Of a stretch of DNA of 23,654 nt, positions 7,841 to 15,559 are shown in pieces. Both the position numbers and the translations under genes were made by a program. The notes beneath the pieces are model-generated. The model was not told the DNA's origin, did no database searches, and saw nothing but the letters and a program-made list of their open reading frames with translations. How positions within the stretch are numbered: the stretch's first letter is position 1; each line of letters opens with the position of its first letter. Source of the DNA: Planctomycetota bacterium (lineage in GTDB: Bacteria > Planctomycetota > Phycisphaerae > WQYP01); NCBI GenBank assembly GCA_021798635.1, contig JAJZGH010000037.1, positions 1 through 23,654 of the forward strand, read 5' to 3'.

Positions 7841-8380
7841 ATGACCGACGCCAACGATTATGATCTTAAGCCACAACCTGCGAAAGCCGCCGCATCCCCG
7901 GTAGCCCCTGCCGTGGCGGCACCGACCGTTGTCGTGGTTTCCCCAACGGCCGCCTCATCCCCGACGGATAATGTTGAAGCGGCACAGTTGAAAAAACAGG
8001 CGGCCGCCGAAGAGGAAGAAGACATTCGTAAAAATAAGGGCATGGCGTTGCTATCCTATTTGGGTATTCTGGTAGTGATACCCATGGTATTCGGCCTGCA
8101 TTCAAAATTTGTCCGGCATCATGCCAATCAAGGATTGATGCTCTTTACGCTGGAAATGGTCGTCTGGGCGGCATGTAAGACCGTCATGCTCCTGGGCTAC
8201 CCATTGTTGCATTTACCGGCGATGGTCTATTTGACATCGCTTGTGGGCGGTCTGATCTGGCTGGGCTTTACCTTATTGGCCTTGCTGGGACTGCTGCATG
8301 TTGCCGGCGATAGTTACGCCAATCTGCCGGTCATCGGCGAATATGAGATTATCAGCATTCTGGGCAGTGATGAGTCATGA
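7841..8380 (+). CDS. DUF4870 (Tic20-like) integral membrane protein
   Basis: A 179-residue membrane protein. An Ala/Pro/Val-rich tail (11-45) and a short acidic, lysine-rich stretch (51-66) lead to three hydrophobic segments (about 68-84, 98-117, 127-153). The string KFVRHHANQGLMLF between the first two is the hallmark of DUF4870, a small family of unknown function. GGAG lies 8 nt before the ATG. Its stop overlaps the dipeptidase start as ATGA, so the two are translated together. The low-complexity N-terminus is unusual for the family, whose core alone is about 110 residues. Confidence 0.88.
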   Translation: MTDANDYDLKPQPAKAAASPVAPAVAAPTVVVVSPTAASSPTDNVEAAQLKKQAAAEEEEDIRKNKGMALLSYLGILVVIPMVFGLHSKFVRHHANQGLMLFTLEMVVWAACKTVMLLGYPLLHLPAMVYLTSLVGGLIWLGFTLLALLGLLHVAGDSYANLPVIGEYEIISILGSDES

Positions 8381-9387
8381 GCGTGCACAGATTTTTTGAC
8401 GCTCATCTGGATCTGGCGTATCTGGCGGAAACAGGTCGGGACATGTTGGATGATCCACCACATGAATCGGATGGCCCCGCAGCATTGACATTAAAATCTT
8501 TAGCAGATAGCCGCGTGCGCAGTGCGGTGGCCACGGTTTTTGTCCAACCGCGCGGGCGGGATGACTCGGGTGAAAATATTGATGGGTCCTGGTGTTACAG
8601 TTCACCGCAGGAAGCCTATGAACAATCAATGCGGCAAATGGACCGGTATGAACAATGGCATGGCGACGGCCACGTGGTTCTGATGGACCGATCGCGGACC
8701 ACACTAGCCGAAAAGCTTGAATTATTGCTGCTGTTGGAAGGGGGTGCAGGCATTCGCAGCGTAGATGATCTGGATGATTTTTATCGGCGGGGAATACGCA
8801 TCTTAGGTCTTACATGGGTGAATGGAACACGCTGGGCCGGCGGTGATCAATCCGGCGGTGATGTCACCGTCGACGGCTTTGCGCTGCTGAAGCGCGCCGA
8901 CGCATTGAAGATGGTACATGACGTGTCCCATTTGTCGGAACAAGCGTTCTGGACGGTGATGGAAAAAGCAGTTCGCCCCAAGATTGCCTCGCACAGCAAT
9001 TGCCGCAGTCTGTTGCCGGGAAAAAAGCATCCGGAAAGGCACTTATCCGACGCGCAAATTAAAGCTTTGGCAAACGCGCAGGGCGTCATTGGCATTAATC
9101 TGTTTTCCCGGTTTCTTGTCAGCACTGGCACGGCCGCGATTCAAGATGTGGTTCGTCACATTCAACATATCGTTGAGCTTGTCGGCCGCACCGACATTGT
9201 CGGTTTAGGATCCGATATGGATGGCGGCTTTTCCGCACTTGACCTGCCCGAAGGCATCCGCAGTCCCGCCGATCTGGAACAAATCTGTGATGCCCTGGCG
9301 GACGCGGGTTTTACCAATGCACAAATTGAGCAATTCGCATGGAGTAACTGGAATAGCTTTTTTTCCAAAGCCGGGATGCTTCTCTGA
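8377..9387 (+). CDS. Membrane dipeptidase (peptidase M19)
   Basis: A 336-residue zinc dipeptidase of the renal dipeptidase family, which cleaves dipeptides including D-amino-acid-containing ones. The binuclear metal ligands are all visible: His10 and Asp12 (DAHLD), bridging Glu121 (LLLEGG), His185 (DVSHLS), His206 (ASHSNCR) and Asp280 (GLGSDMDG). Spacing is close to that of human DPEP1. There is no signal peptide, so the enzyme is probably cytoplasmic, as in other bacterial homologues. Start ATG overlaps the upstream DUF4870 stop by 4 nt. The gene ends 21 nt from the convergent flavoprotein gene. Confidence 0.95.
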   Translation: MSVHRFFDAHLDLAYLAETGRDMLDDPPHESDGPAALTLKSLADSRVRSAVATVFVQPRGRDDSGENIDGSWCYSSPQEAYEQSMRQMDRYEQWHGDGHVVLMDRSRTTLAEKLELLLLLEGGAGIRSVDDLDDFYRRGIRILGLTWVNGTRWAGGDQSGGDVTVDGFALLKRADALKMVHDVSHLSEQAFWTVMEKAVRPKIASHSNCRSLLPGKKHPERHLSDAQIKALANAQGVIGINLFSRFLVSTGTAAIQDVVRHIQHIVELVGRTDIVGLGSDMDGGFSALDLPEGIRSPADLEQICDALADAGFTNAQIEQFAWSNWNSFFSKAGMLL

Positions 9388-9408
9388 CGCAAATGGCCCA
9401 GGGCGTGG

Positions 9409-10494
9409 CTACCTTCGCCCGGCGGCCTGGAGACACGTGAGTGTTTCCTCGATGACGCTGGCTCCGCTGGACCAGACGAAAAAGAACATGCCTTCGCGCA
9501 TCCGGCGCTGGGCGGGATGCGACATCATCAACCCGCGGCCTTTGGCCAGCTCCAACGTCGCCGCTGCACATCGCCAGCATAGGTCATTGCATTGTGCCCG
9601 TAAAATCGCCGGTTTGGGGGCGCTGTCGGCTTCCACCTTATCTGCTCCCTGTCGGTAAACCTCGCGCGACAACGCGGTATGCTCCCGGCGTAAGGCAGCG
9701 ACAGCGGCTTTGCACCGCGCGGACCGTGTAGAGACCAGATCCCGCGCATCGCGTAAAGCGCCCGCCGCAACCCCCAAAGGCAGAATACAGGTGTTCAGGG
9801 AAAACCGCCGGTACTTGTTGCGAACCGCCAGCGCGTTGGAACTCGGACCGGCTAAAATGTCGTCTGGCTTGATCAGAACATCCTTAAGTTTAACGGCGAC
9901 CGTATTGCTGGCATTGAGCACGGCCATGGGTGCCGGGGGAATTATCCGCACGGCTGGTTGCTTCATGGGGAGAATAAACAGGAGTTGATCCCCCGTTTCG
10001 GTGCGAGCGCCGGCGATAATATATTCGCAGTTACCGGCGCCGGTAGACCAGGGAATAATGCCCGAAATGCGCCATGCCGCGCCGTGCTCCACCGCCGTAA
10101 CACCCCCGTTTTGATGCTGCCCGGACGTGCTTAACTGGGCAATTCCAATACTGGCGAATATCTGATTCCTGGCAAGCCGGGAGAGAAGTTTTCGGCACTC
10201 CGGACCACTGATTGGACTGGTGGCGGCACAAATGAGAAATTCCAGCGCCGCATCGCGCTGGGTAAGAATCAGGGCAGTCGTTAAGCATACTGAGGCAAGT
10301 TGTTCATATCGCCGATGTAATTGGATCTGCGATAAGCCGGTTCCACCATACTGTTTTGGAACCGACCATTTCAGGGCACCGCAATGGGCCAGATCTTCAA
10401 TATTTTTCCGCGGCCATCGGCCGGCGATATCGACATCTTCCGCCCGCTGCGACAATCGCTTAAGCACCGCTGACCATGTGGCTGTGGTATCCAT
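9409..10494 (-). CDS. Acyl-CoA dehydrogenase-like flavoprotein (atypical)
   Basis: A 361-residue protein with the acyl-CoA dehydrogenase architecture: helical N-terminal domain containing KWSVPKQYGGTGLSQ, a central beta domain (IFASIGIAQLSTSGQ through WRISGIIPWSTGAGNCEYIIAGA), and a helical C-terminal domain. FAD binding is expected. The usual C-terminal Tyr-Glu-Gly catalytic motif is not seen; instead the protein ends in HPAQRRMREGMFFFVWSSG and a short tail. It may be an acyl-ACP/CoA dehydrogenase of an unstudied branch or a DszC-like flavin monooxygenase. ATG 10494 is preferred; a TTG at 10518 would add eight residues and neither has a strong ribosome site. It stands alone between a convergent dipeptidase and the nucleotidyltransferase pair. 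Confidence 0.82.
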   Translation of the reverse strand: MDTTATWSAVLKRLSQRAEDVDIAGRWPRKNIEDLAHCGALKWSVPKQYGGTGLSQIQLHRRYEQLASVCLTTALILTQRDAALEFLICAATSPISGPECRKLLSRLARNQIFASIGIAQLSTSGQHQNGGVTAVEHGAAWRISGIIPWSTGAGNCEYIIAGARTETGDQLLFILPMKQPAVRIIPPAPMAVLNASNTVAVKLKDVLIKPDDILAGPSSNALAVRNKYRRFSLNTCILPLGVAAGALRDARDLVSTRSARCKAAVAALRREHTALSREVYRQGADKVEADSAPKPAILRAQCNDLCWRCAAATLELAKGRGLMMSHPAQRRMREGMFFFVWSSGASVIEETLTCLQAAGRR

Positions 10495-10589
10495 CGATAG
10501 ATTGTAGGAGCCTTGCAAAAGAATCGCCAGCCTGCGAAGGTCTGTTTTTTGTGCCCCTCAATCAGCGGCGACGAGAGGTGCAGGCCAGC

Positions 10590-11153
10590 CTATACATGCT
10601 TCGTGTCCGCCAAAAGCTGATCGAGGAGTTTGGTTGTGCCGTGTACATCCGTCCATCGGCGGAGGTAGACCGCGTCAATGTCGGAAGGCCGTTGCACCGC
10701 CAGAACGCTTCTGACATCCAAAGCATCCTTGGCTCTCTTCCCGGTAATGGCCCAGCGGAGCTTCGTGATAATTACGTCCTCAACGGTGGGAACAAAAGCC
10801 GGCCGGTTGAGAAATTCGATATGCACCCGCCGGTTAAATCGCATCAGGTCGTGAACATCCTCGGAAAGCTCGAAGAATTCGATGAGAAAGCCGGTTTCAG
10901 TATGGGTTAGCACCCGACGCGACGTGAGCGTCACGGATTCGAACGACATTTGGTTATCCAGGTGGTACGCAGTCCCCAGAAGCGTCGAAACTGAAACAGG
11001 GTCGGTTATTTGCGGTGACAATACGAAATCGGCATCATTGGTATTGCGTGGAATGCCGTAAAGATTTGTTGCAAGCGATCCCACTAGCATGTAGCCCGCG
11101 TTAAGGGTATTTAACGCATCAATGACTTCAGCGGCGACGTCCAGAACATTCAT
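10590..11153 (-). CDS. Minimal nucleotidyltransferase-fold protein (AbiEii/MNT-like), second gene of a pair
   Basis: A 187-residue protein of the DNA polymerase-beta-like nucleotidyltransferase superfamily. The core motif is visible as VGSLATNLYGIPRNTNDAD (24-42): Gly25-Ser26 and the two metal carboxylates Asp40 and Asp42. The third acid is probably Glu92 in FLIEFFE rather than the usual Asp. The C-terminal part PTVEDVIITKLRW...KDALDVRSVL (122-151) is the typical helical region of this group. ATG 11153 overlaps the stop of the small upstream gene as ATGA. Members of this broad superfamily include AbiEii and MNT toxins/antitoxins that transfer nucleotides to tRNA or protein, as well as resistance enzymes; substrate is unknown here. 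Confidence 0.85.
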   Translation of the reverse strand: MNVLDVAAEVIDALNTLNAGYMLVGSLATNLYGIPRNTNDADFVLSPQITDPVSVSTLLGTAYHLDNQMSFESVTLTSRRVLTHTETGFLIEFFELSEDVHDLMRFNRRVHIEFLNRPAFVPTVEDVIITKLRWAITGKRAKDALDVRSVLAVQRPSDIDAVYLRRWTDVHGTTKLLDQLLADTKHV

Positions 11154-11389
11154 TGGCCTGCTTCCAGTTGTCTTATTTGCGCGAGGCGCTGGAGGAAAAG
11201 TGCATTTAGCGTGGCGGCATCTGCGTGCGGGTGTTGGGATTTAAGTGCCGCTAGAATTAATGCCCTGTTAAGTTCAAATAATTCCAGCCCGGCACGCAGC
11301 TTGCGTTCAGGAGACATCGCCCGGGCATTGAGAATCTTGTCGCGTTCAATTGCGTCCATGGGTTCCCTGGCAGATTCCACCATAAGCAT
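11150..11389 (-). CDS. Small helical partner protein of the nucleotidyltransferase
   Basis: A 79-residue protein, predicted all-helical and charged, containing MDAIERDKILNARAMSPERK, then LRAGLELFELNRALIL and a C-terminal FLQRLAQIRQLEAGQ. I recall similar uncharacterised small proteins (with an 'M-[TS]-P-E-x-K-L-x-x-G-x-x-L-F' core) encoded next to nucleotidyltransferases in many bacteria, but no function is known to me. The frame stays open to 11485, but a TATAAT at 11436-11441 lies inside that extension, so the start is ATG 11389 or ATG 11383. The 4-nt overlap with the downstream gene implies coupling. Antitoxin or regulatory subunit is an inference from layout only. Confidence 0.7.
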   Translation of the reverse strand: MLMVESAREPMDAIERDKILNARAMSPERKLRAGLELFELNRALILAALKSQHPHADAATLNALFLQRLAQIRQLEAGQ

Positions 11390-11435
11390 CACGAGCCGGC
11401 CCGCCCGTACTCCGTAACGAACTACCGCACCTGCT

Positions 11436-11441
11436 ATTATA
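11436..11441 (-). promoter_or_regulatory. Candidate -10 box for the nucleotidyltransferase pair
   Basis: Exact TATAAT on the minus strand, placing transcription about 40 nt before ATG 11389. The -35 at 17 nt (ATGCGA) is poor, 3 of 6. Its position argues for the shorter start of the small partner protein. Confidence 0.4.
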
Positions 11442-11495
11442 ACGCAGCATCTTGCATTTCGCATTTTCAGGAAGAGCTGGCGCATTTGTTCTGCT

Positions 11496-11545
11496 CGGCA
11501 GGTTAAACCTGCCGGCTAACATTCCCGGTGGGATAAAACCACCGG
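11496..11545. repeat. Double hairpin element between aminotransferase and nucleotidyltransferase pair
   Basis: Two perfect inverted repeats in tandem: cggcaggttaaacctgccg (11496-11514, 9-bp arms, one central base) and ccggtgg/ccaccgg (11525-11531 and 11539-11545, 7-nt loop). They lie 41 nt beyond the aminotransferase stop and upstream of the pair's promoter. They may end aminotransferase transcription or be a dispersed REP-like element; no long T-tract follows on the minus strand. Confidence 0.7.
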
Positions 11546-11585
11546 CGCGCTGCAACCTGTAACCCAAGCGCTGCCGTCTGCCTTG

Positions 11586-12917
11586 TCATCCGCCAACGAC
11601 ATTTGGATGATCATGCTCCAAGGTATGCTCTGCGTGTGGGTCGGCGGAAGAATCGGTGGCGGGAGCCGCAGCGGTCCCGGCGATGAGCTTGTTAGGCCGT
11701 TGAATTTTTGTTTTGCCGTTCAGGCAGGCGTCCATCTGGCGTAAGGCCTGCTTGATACGTAATTCATTTTCCACCAGGGCTATGCGCACAAATCCTTCGC
11801 CGTTGTCGCCAAAGCCGCGCCCCGGTGCCACCGCGACGTCCGCCTGATCCAGCAGGCGAAGTGAAAAATCAATGGTACCTTGGCCAGCTAAGTGCTTTTC
11901 TGAAACTTTGGCCCAAACAAACATGCTGGCTCGCGGGCACTGCACATCCCATCCGATTTTCCGCAGACCCGATACCAGCACATCCCGCCGCTTCTGATAA
12001 ATCTCGGCTTGCTGGCGGACAAATTCATCCCCGTTGCGCAGGGCCAGGATGCTGGCGATCTGAATGGGGGCAAAGTGGCCGTAATCGTAGTAACCTTTAA
12101 TGGTCGATAGCGCCCGGACCATTTCACTGTTGCCGCAGCAGAATCCTACGCGCCAACCGGCCATATTGTAGGGCTTACTCATGGTGGAGAATTCCACGCC
12201 CACGTCTTTGCCGCCGGGTGTGGCCAGAAATGACGGGGCTTGATACCCGTCAAAGCAGGTTTCGCCATAGGCAAAATCACTGATCACCAGCACATTGTAT
12301 TGCTTGGCCAGTGCCACAGTCTGTTCATAAAACAGGCTGTCGACGGTCATAGCGGATGGATTGTGCGGATAATTAAGGATTAGCAATTTGGGGCGGGGAA
12401 ACAAATTTTTCAGCACATGCTCAATGCGCTGCAAAAACGCTTCATCATTTCCCAGCGGTACGCTGATCACATTGCCGCCGGCCAAGGCAACGGCGTAGAC
12501 ATGAATAGGATAGGCCGGATCACCAACCACCACGGTATCCCCAGCCCCCAGCAGCGCCAGCATCAGATGGGAGAAACCTTCTTTTGATCCGATCGTGGCG
12601 ACCACTTCGGTTTCCGGATCAAGGTCCACGCCGTAGCGGCGTTTGTATTTTCGGGCCACCTCGCGGCGCAGATTGTAGAGGCCCACACTTACCGAGTACC
12701 GATGATTGCGGGCATCATGGGCGGCTTCAGCGAGCTTATCAATGACAAAACCCGGTGATGGGTCAATAGGATTGCCCATGCCCAGATCAATCACATCATG
12801 CCCCGCCTGCCTCTTGGCGGCTTTCAACGCGTTAATGCGGGCAAATAAATAAGGGGGCAAACGTTTTATACGCGTGGAAACGTCTATTGTAAAAGGCTTA
12901 TCATTTCCGCCGGCCAT
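11586..12917 (-). CDS. alaC: PLP-dependent class I/II aminotransferase, AlaC-like
   Basis: A 443-residue fold-type I aminotransferase. It contains [26 protein letters not shown] (key DLGMGNP 44-50), SKEGFSHL (111-118), NYPHNPS with Asn186, DFAYGE with Asp214 and Tyr217, the PLP Schiff-base Lys248 in [16 protein letters not shown], and the substrate Arg in [10 protein letters not shown]. The pattern best fits the AlaC alanine transaminase (pyruvate to alanine) group, close to LL-diaminopimelate aminotransferases, so a lysine-pathway role is the alternative. ATG 12917 has AGGAG 8 nt upstream; the frame opens slightly earlier (12941) without support. The C-terminal 35 residues are an extra tail rich in Ala, Asp and His (for example [12 protein letters not shown]). 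The gene sits 162 nt after the PPIase with its own likely promoter. Confidence 0.93.
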   Translation of the reverse strand: MAGGNDKPFTIDVSTRIKRLPPYLFARINALKAAKRQAGHDVIDLGMGNPIDPSPGFVIDKLAEAAHDARNHRYSVSVGLYNLRREVARKYKRRYGVDLDPETEVVATIGSKEGFSHLMLALLGAGDTVVVGDPAYPIHVYAVALAGGNVISVPLGNDEAFLQRIEHVLKNLFPRPKLLILNYPHNPSAMTVDSLFYEQTVALAKQYNVLVISDFAYGETCFDGYQAPSFLATPGGKDVGVEFSTMSKPYNMAGWRVGFCCGNSEMVRALSTIKGYYDYGHFAPIQIASILALRNGDEFVRQQAEIYQKRRDVLVSGLRKIGWDVQCPRASMFVWAKVSEKHLAGQGTIDFSLRLLDQADVAVAPGRGFGDNGEGFVRIALVENELRIKQALRQMDACLNGKTKIQRPNKLIAGTAAAPATDSSADPHAEHTLEHDHPNVVGG

Positions 12918-12943
12918 AGTCCGGCTCCTCTCGTAATGCAACG

Positions 12944-12985
12944 CTCCGGAACCCAGTCGCCTTTTAGCGGACCGCGGTTCCGGAG
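12944..12985 (-). promoter_or_regulatory. 10-bp inverted repeat in the aminotransferase leader
   Basis: ctccggaacc (12944-12953) and ggttccggag (12976-12985) are perfect complements with a 22-nt loop. On the minus-strand mRNA the hairpin begins just after the presumed start point and ends 26 nt before the ATG, leaving the AGGAG outside. It may protect the 5' end or be a protein-binding palindrome. Confidence 0.55.
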
Positions 12986-12995
12986 AATTTTATGT

Positions 12996-13001
12996 ATTAT
13001 A
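12996..13001 (-). promoter_or_regulatory. Candidate -10 box for the aminotransferase gene
   Basis: Exact TATAAT on the minus strand about 80 nt upstream of the aminotransferase ATG, inside an AT-rich patch. No good -35 is seen at 17 nt. It would give a leader of about 70 nt that begins with the 10-bp inverted repeat. Confidence 0.45.
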
Positions 13002-13079
13002 ACCTTAACTGCCCGACGAACCTATGCCGTCAAACAATCCGCACAAGCCAATGTCCGCCGCACGAAAAGATCAACCAGT

Positions 13080-14216
13080 TTACTTGGCTGATTTCCCCTG
13101 CGGCTTAGTCGCGGCAGGTGCCGGCGCATTACCCTGCTGCGCTTTTTGTTCATTGCGCATCGCCTGGGCCTGCTCGGCATAGGCTTCACGCAGGGCGGCA
13201 AATTCCTGATTCAAAATCGGATTGGCGATGGTAATTTTGGACTGCGCCACCAAGCGGTTTAATTCAATTTGTCCCCATTGCAACTCGCCTTGATTTAACA
13301 GATCCGCCTTCAGGCCGGTCTGCACTTTTGAAAGTGGCACATCACTGGCGGGGACTTTTTTCACCAGCCAGAGCAGATGCAGCGTACCATTGACGGGCAC
13401 AGCGGCGGAAAGCACATTAGGTTGCAGTTCTCTGGCGGTGTCCAGGAGAATTTGCGGAAGGGCTTTATCTTCCAAGGGAATAACTTCCAGGCCGCCGTTG
13501 GCAGCGTTTTGCGTGTTAATGCTGTGCTGCTGTGCCACCACCGCCGGATTTTGATGCTTGTCCATGATTAAGTGGCGGACCGTTGCGGCGTCATCAAAGG
13601 AGCTGACCACAATATCGCGCACTTCGACCTTGGGGCCAAAGTTGGTTTTGTAAGCTAACCTCACATCGGCATCGGTGATATGCACGTGCCCTTTGGCCAG
13701 AGCCAACATATAGGTTGTTCGAGCCAGAGCCATGCGGAATTCCGCCAGCGATTCGCCCTTCCGCGCCAACAATTTTTCGAGTACGGGAATCCGCTGTTTG
13801 GCGGGAATGTGCTGGGCCGCAAGTTGATTGAGCACCCCTTGTTCCGCGGCATCAATCTGCGCTTTACCCACATGCAGGCCGGCCTTGACACAAGCCTGTT
13901 TCAACACGGTGAGCTGAATCCATTTTTCCAGCAAGCCCAAGCCGTTAAGCCGAAGTAGTGAATTAAGAAAATGTTCTTTGCTCAGGGCCACACCGTTGAC
14001 CATGGCCACCGCCGGGTTACCAGGAGCTGGGGACCGGGGCATGAGCACATCCTGATTCAGCACAGGTAAATGGGCTTTTACCGGTTTAAGTCCCGTGGAG
14101 GGTGTGGTGGGAAGCGTTACCGCAGCGGAAATATTCCCGGCGATGACACCCATAGAGATACCAACCGCTAATCCGGCCGCCAGTGAGAGTTTTCCGATGA
14201 GGTTCTGTCGCGTCAC
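13080..14216 (-). CDS. SurA/PrsA-type peptidyl-prolyl cis-trans isomerase (parvulin), exported
   Basis: A 378-residue exported chaperone/foldase. The N-terminus TRQNLIGKLSLAAGLAVGISMG is a signal peptide or anchor; a SurA_N-like helical region follows (AVAMVNGVALSKEHFLNSLL through AKGHVHITDADVRLAYKTNFG), then a parvulin-like domain (VEVRDIVVSSFDDAATV through LHLLWLVKKVPA), and a charged, Ala/Pro/Gln-rich tail ending in lysine. It should assist folding of exported proteins. Start: the open frame begins at a TTG (14279), but a GTG at 14216 has AGGAG 6-7 nt upstream and places the signal peptide at the very N-terminus, so GTG is chosen. It is divergent from the prepilin gene. Confidence 0.85.
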   Translation of the reverse strand: MTRQNLIGKLSLAAGLAVGISMGVIAGNISAAVTLPTTPSTGLKPVKAHLPVLNQDVLMPRSPAPGNPAVAMVNGVALSKEHFLNSLLRLNGLGLLEKWIQLTVLKQACVKAGLHVGKAQIDAAEQGVLNQLAAQHIPAKQRIPVLEKLLARKGESLAEFRMALARTTYMLALAKGHVHITDADVRLAYKTNFGPKVEVRDIVVSSFDDAATVRHLIMDKHQNPAVVAQQHSINTQNAANGGLEVIPLEDKALPQILLDTARELQPNVLSAAVPVNGTLHLLWLVKKVPASDVPLSKVQTGLKADLLNQGELQWGQIELNRLVAQSKITIANPILNQEFAALREAYAEQAQAMRNEQKAQQGNAPAPAATKPQGKSAK

Positions 14217-14664
14217 GCGAGTCTCCTGTAAATGGTCACGGTCCAGTACGTCCAAACCAGTATTGTTATCGTACCGCAAGCTTTAGTTATACGCCAACCG
14301 GTGCCAAAAAGTTTCAAATCGCCCGTTGGCTTTCCCGGTGCGTCACCGGTGCTTTATCGCCTCCACAAATTAGGATTGATTGGCCGCGATGCTTGATTTT
14401 CACCTGACAAAACCGCTTTTATGGGAGCCGGGGAACGCCTTGCATTTACTGACATGAATCACCAAAGATTCTGGTTGCTTTTGCCGATACATATTGTCAG
14501 TGCTTGAGAGAATCAGATCGATCAGGCAGTGACTTGCCGCCAAGCGTCCTATCAGCCAGCGCGGTAAGAACTTTGGTTTGACGTAGTTGTGTGTGTTCGA
14601 TCGCTTTGCAGCGGTTTGAACAGTGTTCTTAGCCGCTTCGGCGGTTTTTCGGGAGCCAGGGTAT
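14217..14664. other. 448-nt divergent intergenic region between PPIase and prepilin genes
   Basis: No gene is seen. It holds a 6-bp hairpin ccggtg-cgt-caccgg (14335-14349), a TATAAC at 14286-14291 on the minus strand that may be the PPIase -10, an 11-nt palindrome gaacagtgttc (14619-14629), and a UUCG terminator-like hairpin at 14632-14649. The roughly 340 nt before the terminator on the plus strand is long enough for a leader or a small RNA, but I recognise no known riboswitch. Confidence 0.6.
14632..14649 (+). terminator. UUCG-tetraloop hairpin plus T5 just before the prepilin ribosome site
   Basis: gccgc-ttcg-gcggt (14632-14645) folds into a 5-bp stem (one G-T pair) closed by the very stable C(UUCG)G tetraloop, followed by five T residues. 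This is a compact intrinsic terminator. It ends only about 16 nt before the prepilin ATG, so it either ends a short upstream transcript or attenuates the prepilin gene. Confidence 0.6.
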
Positions 14665-15444
14665 ATGTTGTACGGTCATAACAATAACACGTTTCACAAT
14701 CGTCGCGGCTTTACGCTCATTGAACTGCTGGTGGTCTTGACGATCATCGCCATGATGATTTCGCTGCTGCTGCCGGCCTTAAGTCGGGCACGGGGCTTGG
14801 CCCAGCGTGTGCAGTGCTCAACGAACTTGCGGTCCATCGGGCAGGCAATAATGATTTATGCCGCGAATAATAACAATCAGTATCCGTCTAATTCTACGCT
14901 GGCCAAAACCGGCTTTGGAATACCGTTTCTTTCAATGACCAACGGGCAGCAGCAGAACGGACAAGCGGCTCCGGCGGGCCTGGGGTTGCTGTATACCACA
15001 CAAATGATCGACAACCCCACGATGTTTTATTGCCCCCAGCCGGGCTACTACGGCCCCTACTGCAGCGTGAACGGCCAATATCTTCCGACGCTGGTTAAAA
15101 ATGGCGGAACAATTAACTGGGGTAGCGTAGCGTATGGATACTGCTATTACTACCAGATTCGGCAATCCCAATTCGGCAGCAGCCCGACGAGGTTCAACCC
15201 CATTCAATTCACGCAAACCCCGGTGGATTCCGGATCCACCGTGCTGGCGAGTGATCTTACGGTTAATCTGGCGGGCAACTGGACTTGGCCAGGGCCTTTG
15301 CCAGCCTCTAATCACAGCTTGTCCGCCGGCGGGCAGCCGGATGGCGGCAACACCCTCTATAATGACGGGTCTGTGAGCTGGAAAAATCTTAACCAGATGC
15401 ACGTCGGATACTCGTGGCTGGGGCTGATGAACTTCTACCAGTAA
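14665..15444 (+). CDS. Type IV prepilin-like protein with H-X-DG tail motif
   Basis: A 259-residue pseudopilin-like protein. The cleavage/methylation site is clear: [19 protein letters not shown] with Gly15 before Phe16 and Glu at +5, then a 20-residue hydrophobic helix. The body is Asn/Gln/Tyr/Gly-rich, with four cysteines, and the C-terminus carries [24 protein letters not shown], the His-X-Asp-Gly pattern of the large planctomycete/PVC prepilin families. These are secreted or surface proteins processed by prepilin peptidase; whether they build a pilus, a secretion pseudopilus or act as adhesins is unknown. I start at ATG 14665 after GGAG/AGGG; an in-frame ATG at 14623 lies before the terminator hairpin and is unlikely. 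Confidence 0.92.
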   Translation: MLYGHNNNTFHNRRGFTLIELLVVLTIIAMMISLLLPALSRARGLAQRVQCSTNLRSIGQAIMIYAANNNNQYPSNSTLAKTGFGIPFLSMTNGQQQNGQAAPAGLGLLYTTQMIDNPTMFYCPQPGYYGPYCSVNGQYLPTLVKNGGTINWGSVAYGYCYYYQIRQSQFGSSPTRFNPIQFTQTPVDSGSTVLASDLTVNLAGNWTWPGPLPASNHSLSAGGQPDGGNTLYNDGSVSWKNLNQMHVGYSWLGLMNFYQ

Positions 15445-15461
15445 CGTAGAGGGAATGTCGT

Positions 15462-15481
15462 GATGGGCATTTTTGCCCGTC
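15462..15481 (+). terminator. Hairpin downstream of the prepilin gene
   Basis: gatgggc-attttt-gcccgtc gives a 7-bp stem (one T-G pair) 18 nt after the stop codon. The T residues are in the loop and none follow, so it is at best a Rho-type or 3'-end stabilising hairpin. Confidence 0.4.
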
Positions 15482-15559
15482 CGCTACCGCTGACGAAGAA
15501 ACGAGTACTCGGTTAAGCCCAAGAATCAGGATTGGCGGAAACAACATCATCACGGTGCA

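Noticed and set aside
14619..14629. LexA/SOS box (GAAC...GTTC)
   Set aside because: The spacing is 3 nt instead of the 4 nt of the Gram-positive-type box, and the downstream gene is a prepilin, not an SOS gene.
14280..14630. Known riboswitch (c-di-GMP, TPP, cobalamin) upstream of the prepilin gene
   Set aside because: None of the conserved core strings I know for these classes is present; a covariance-model search would be needed to be sure.
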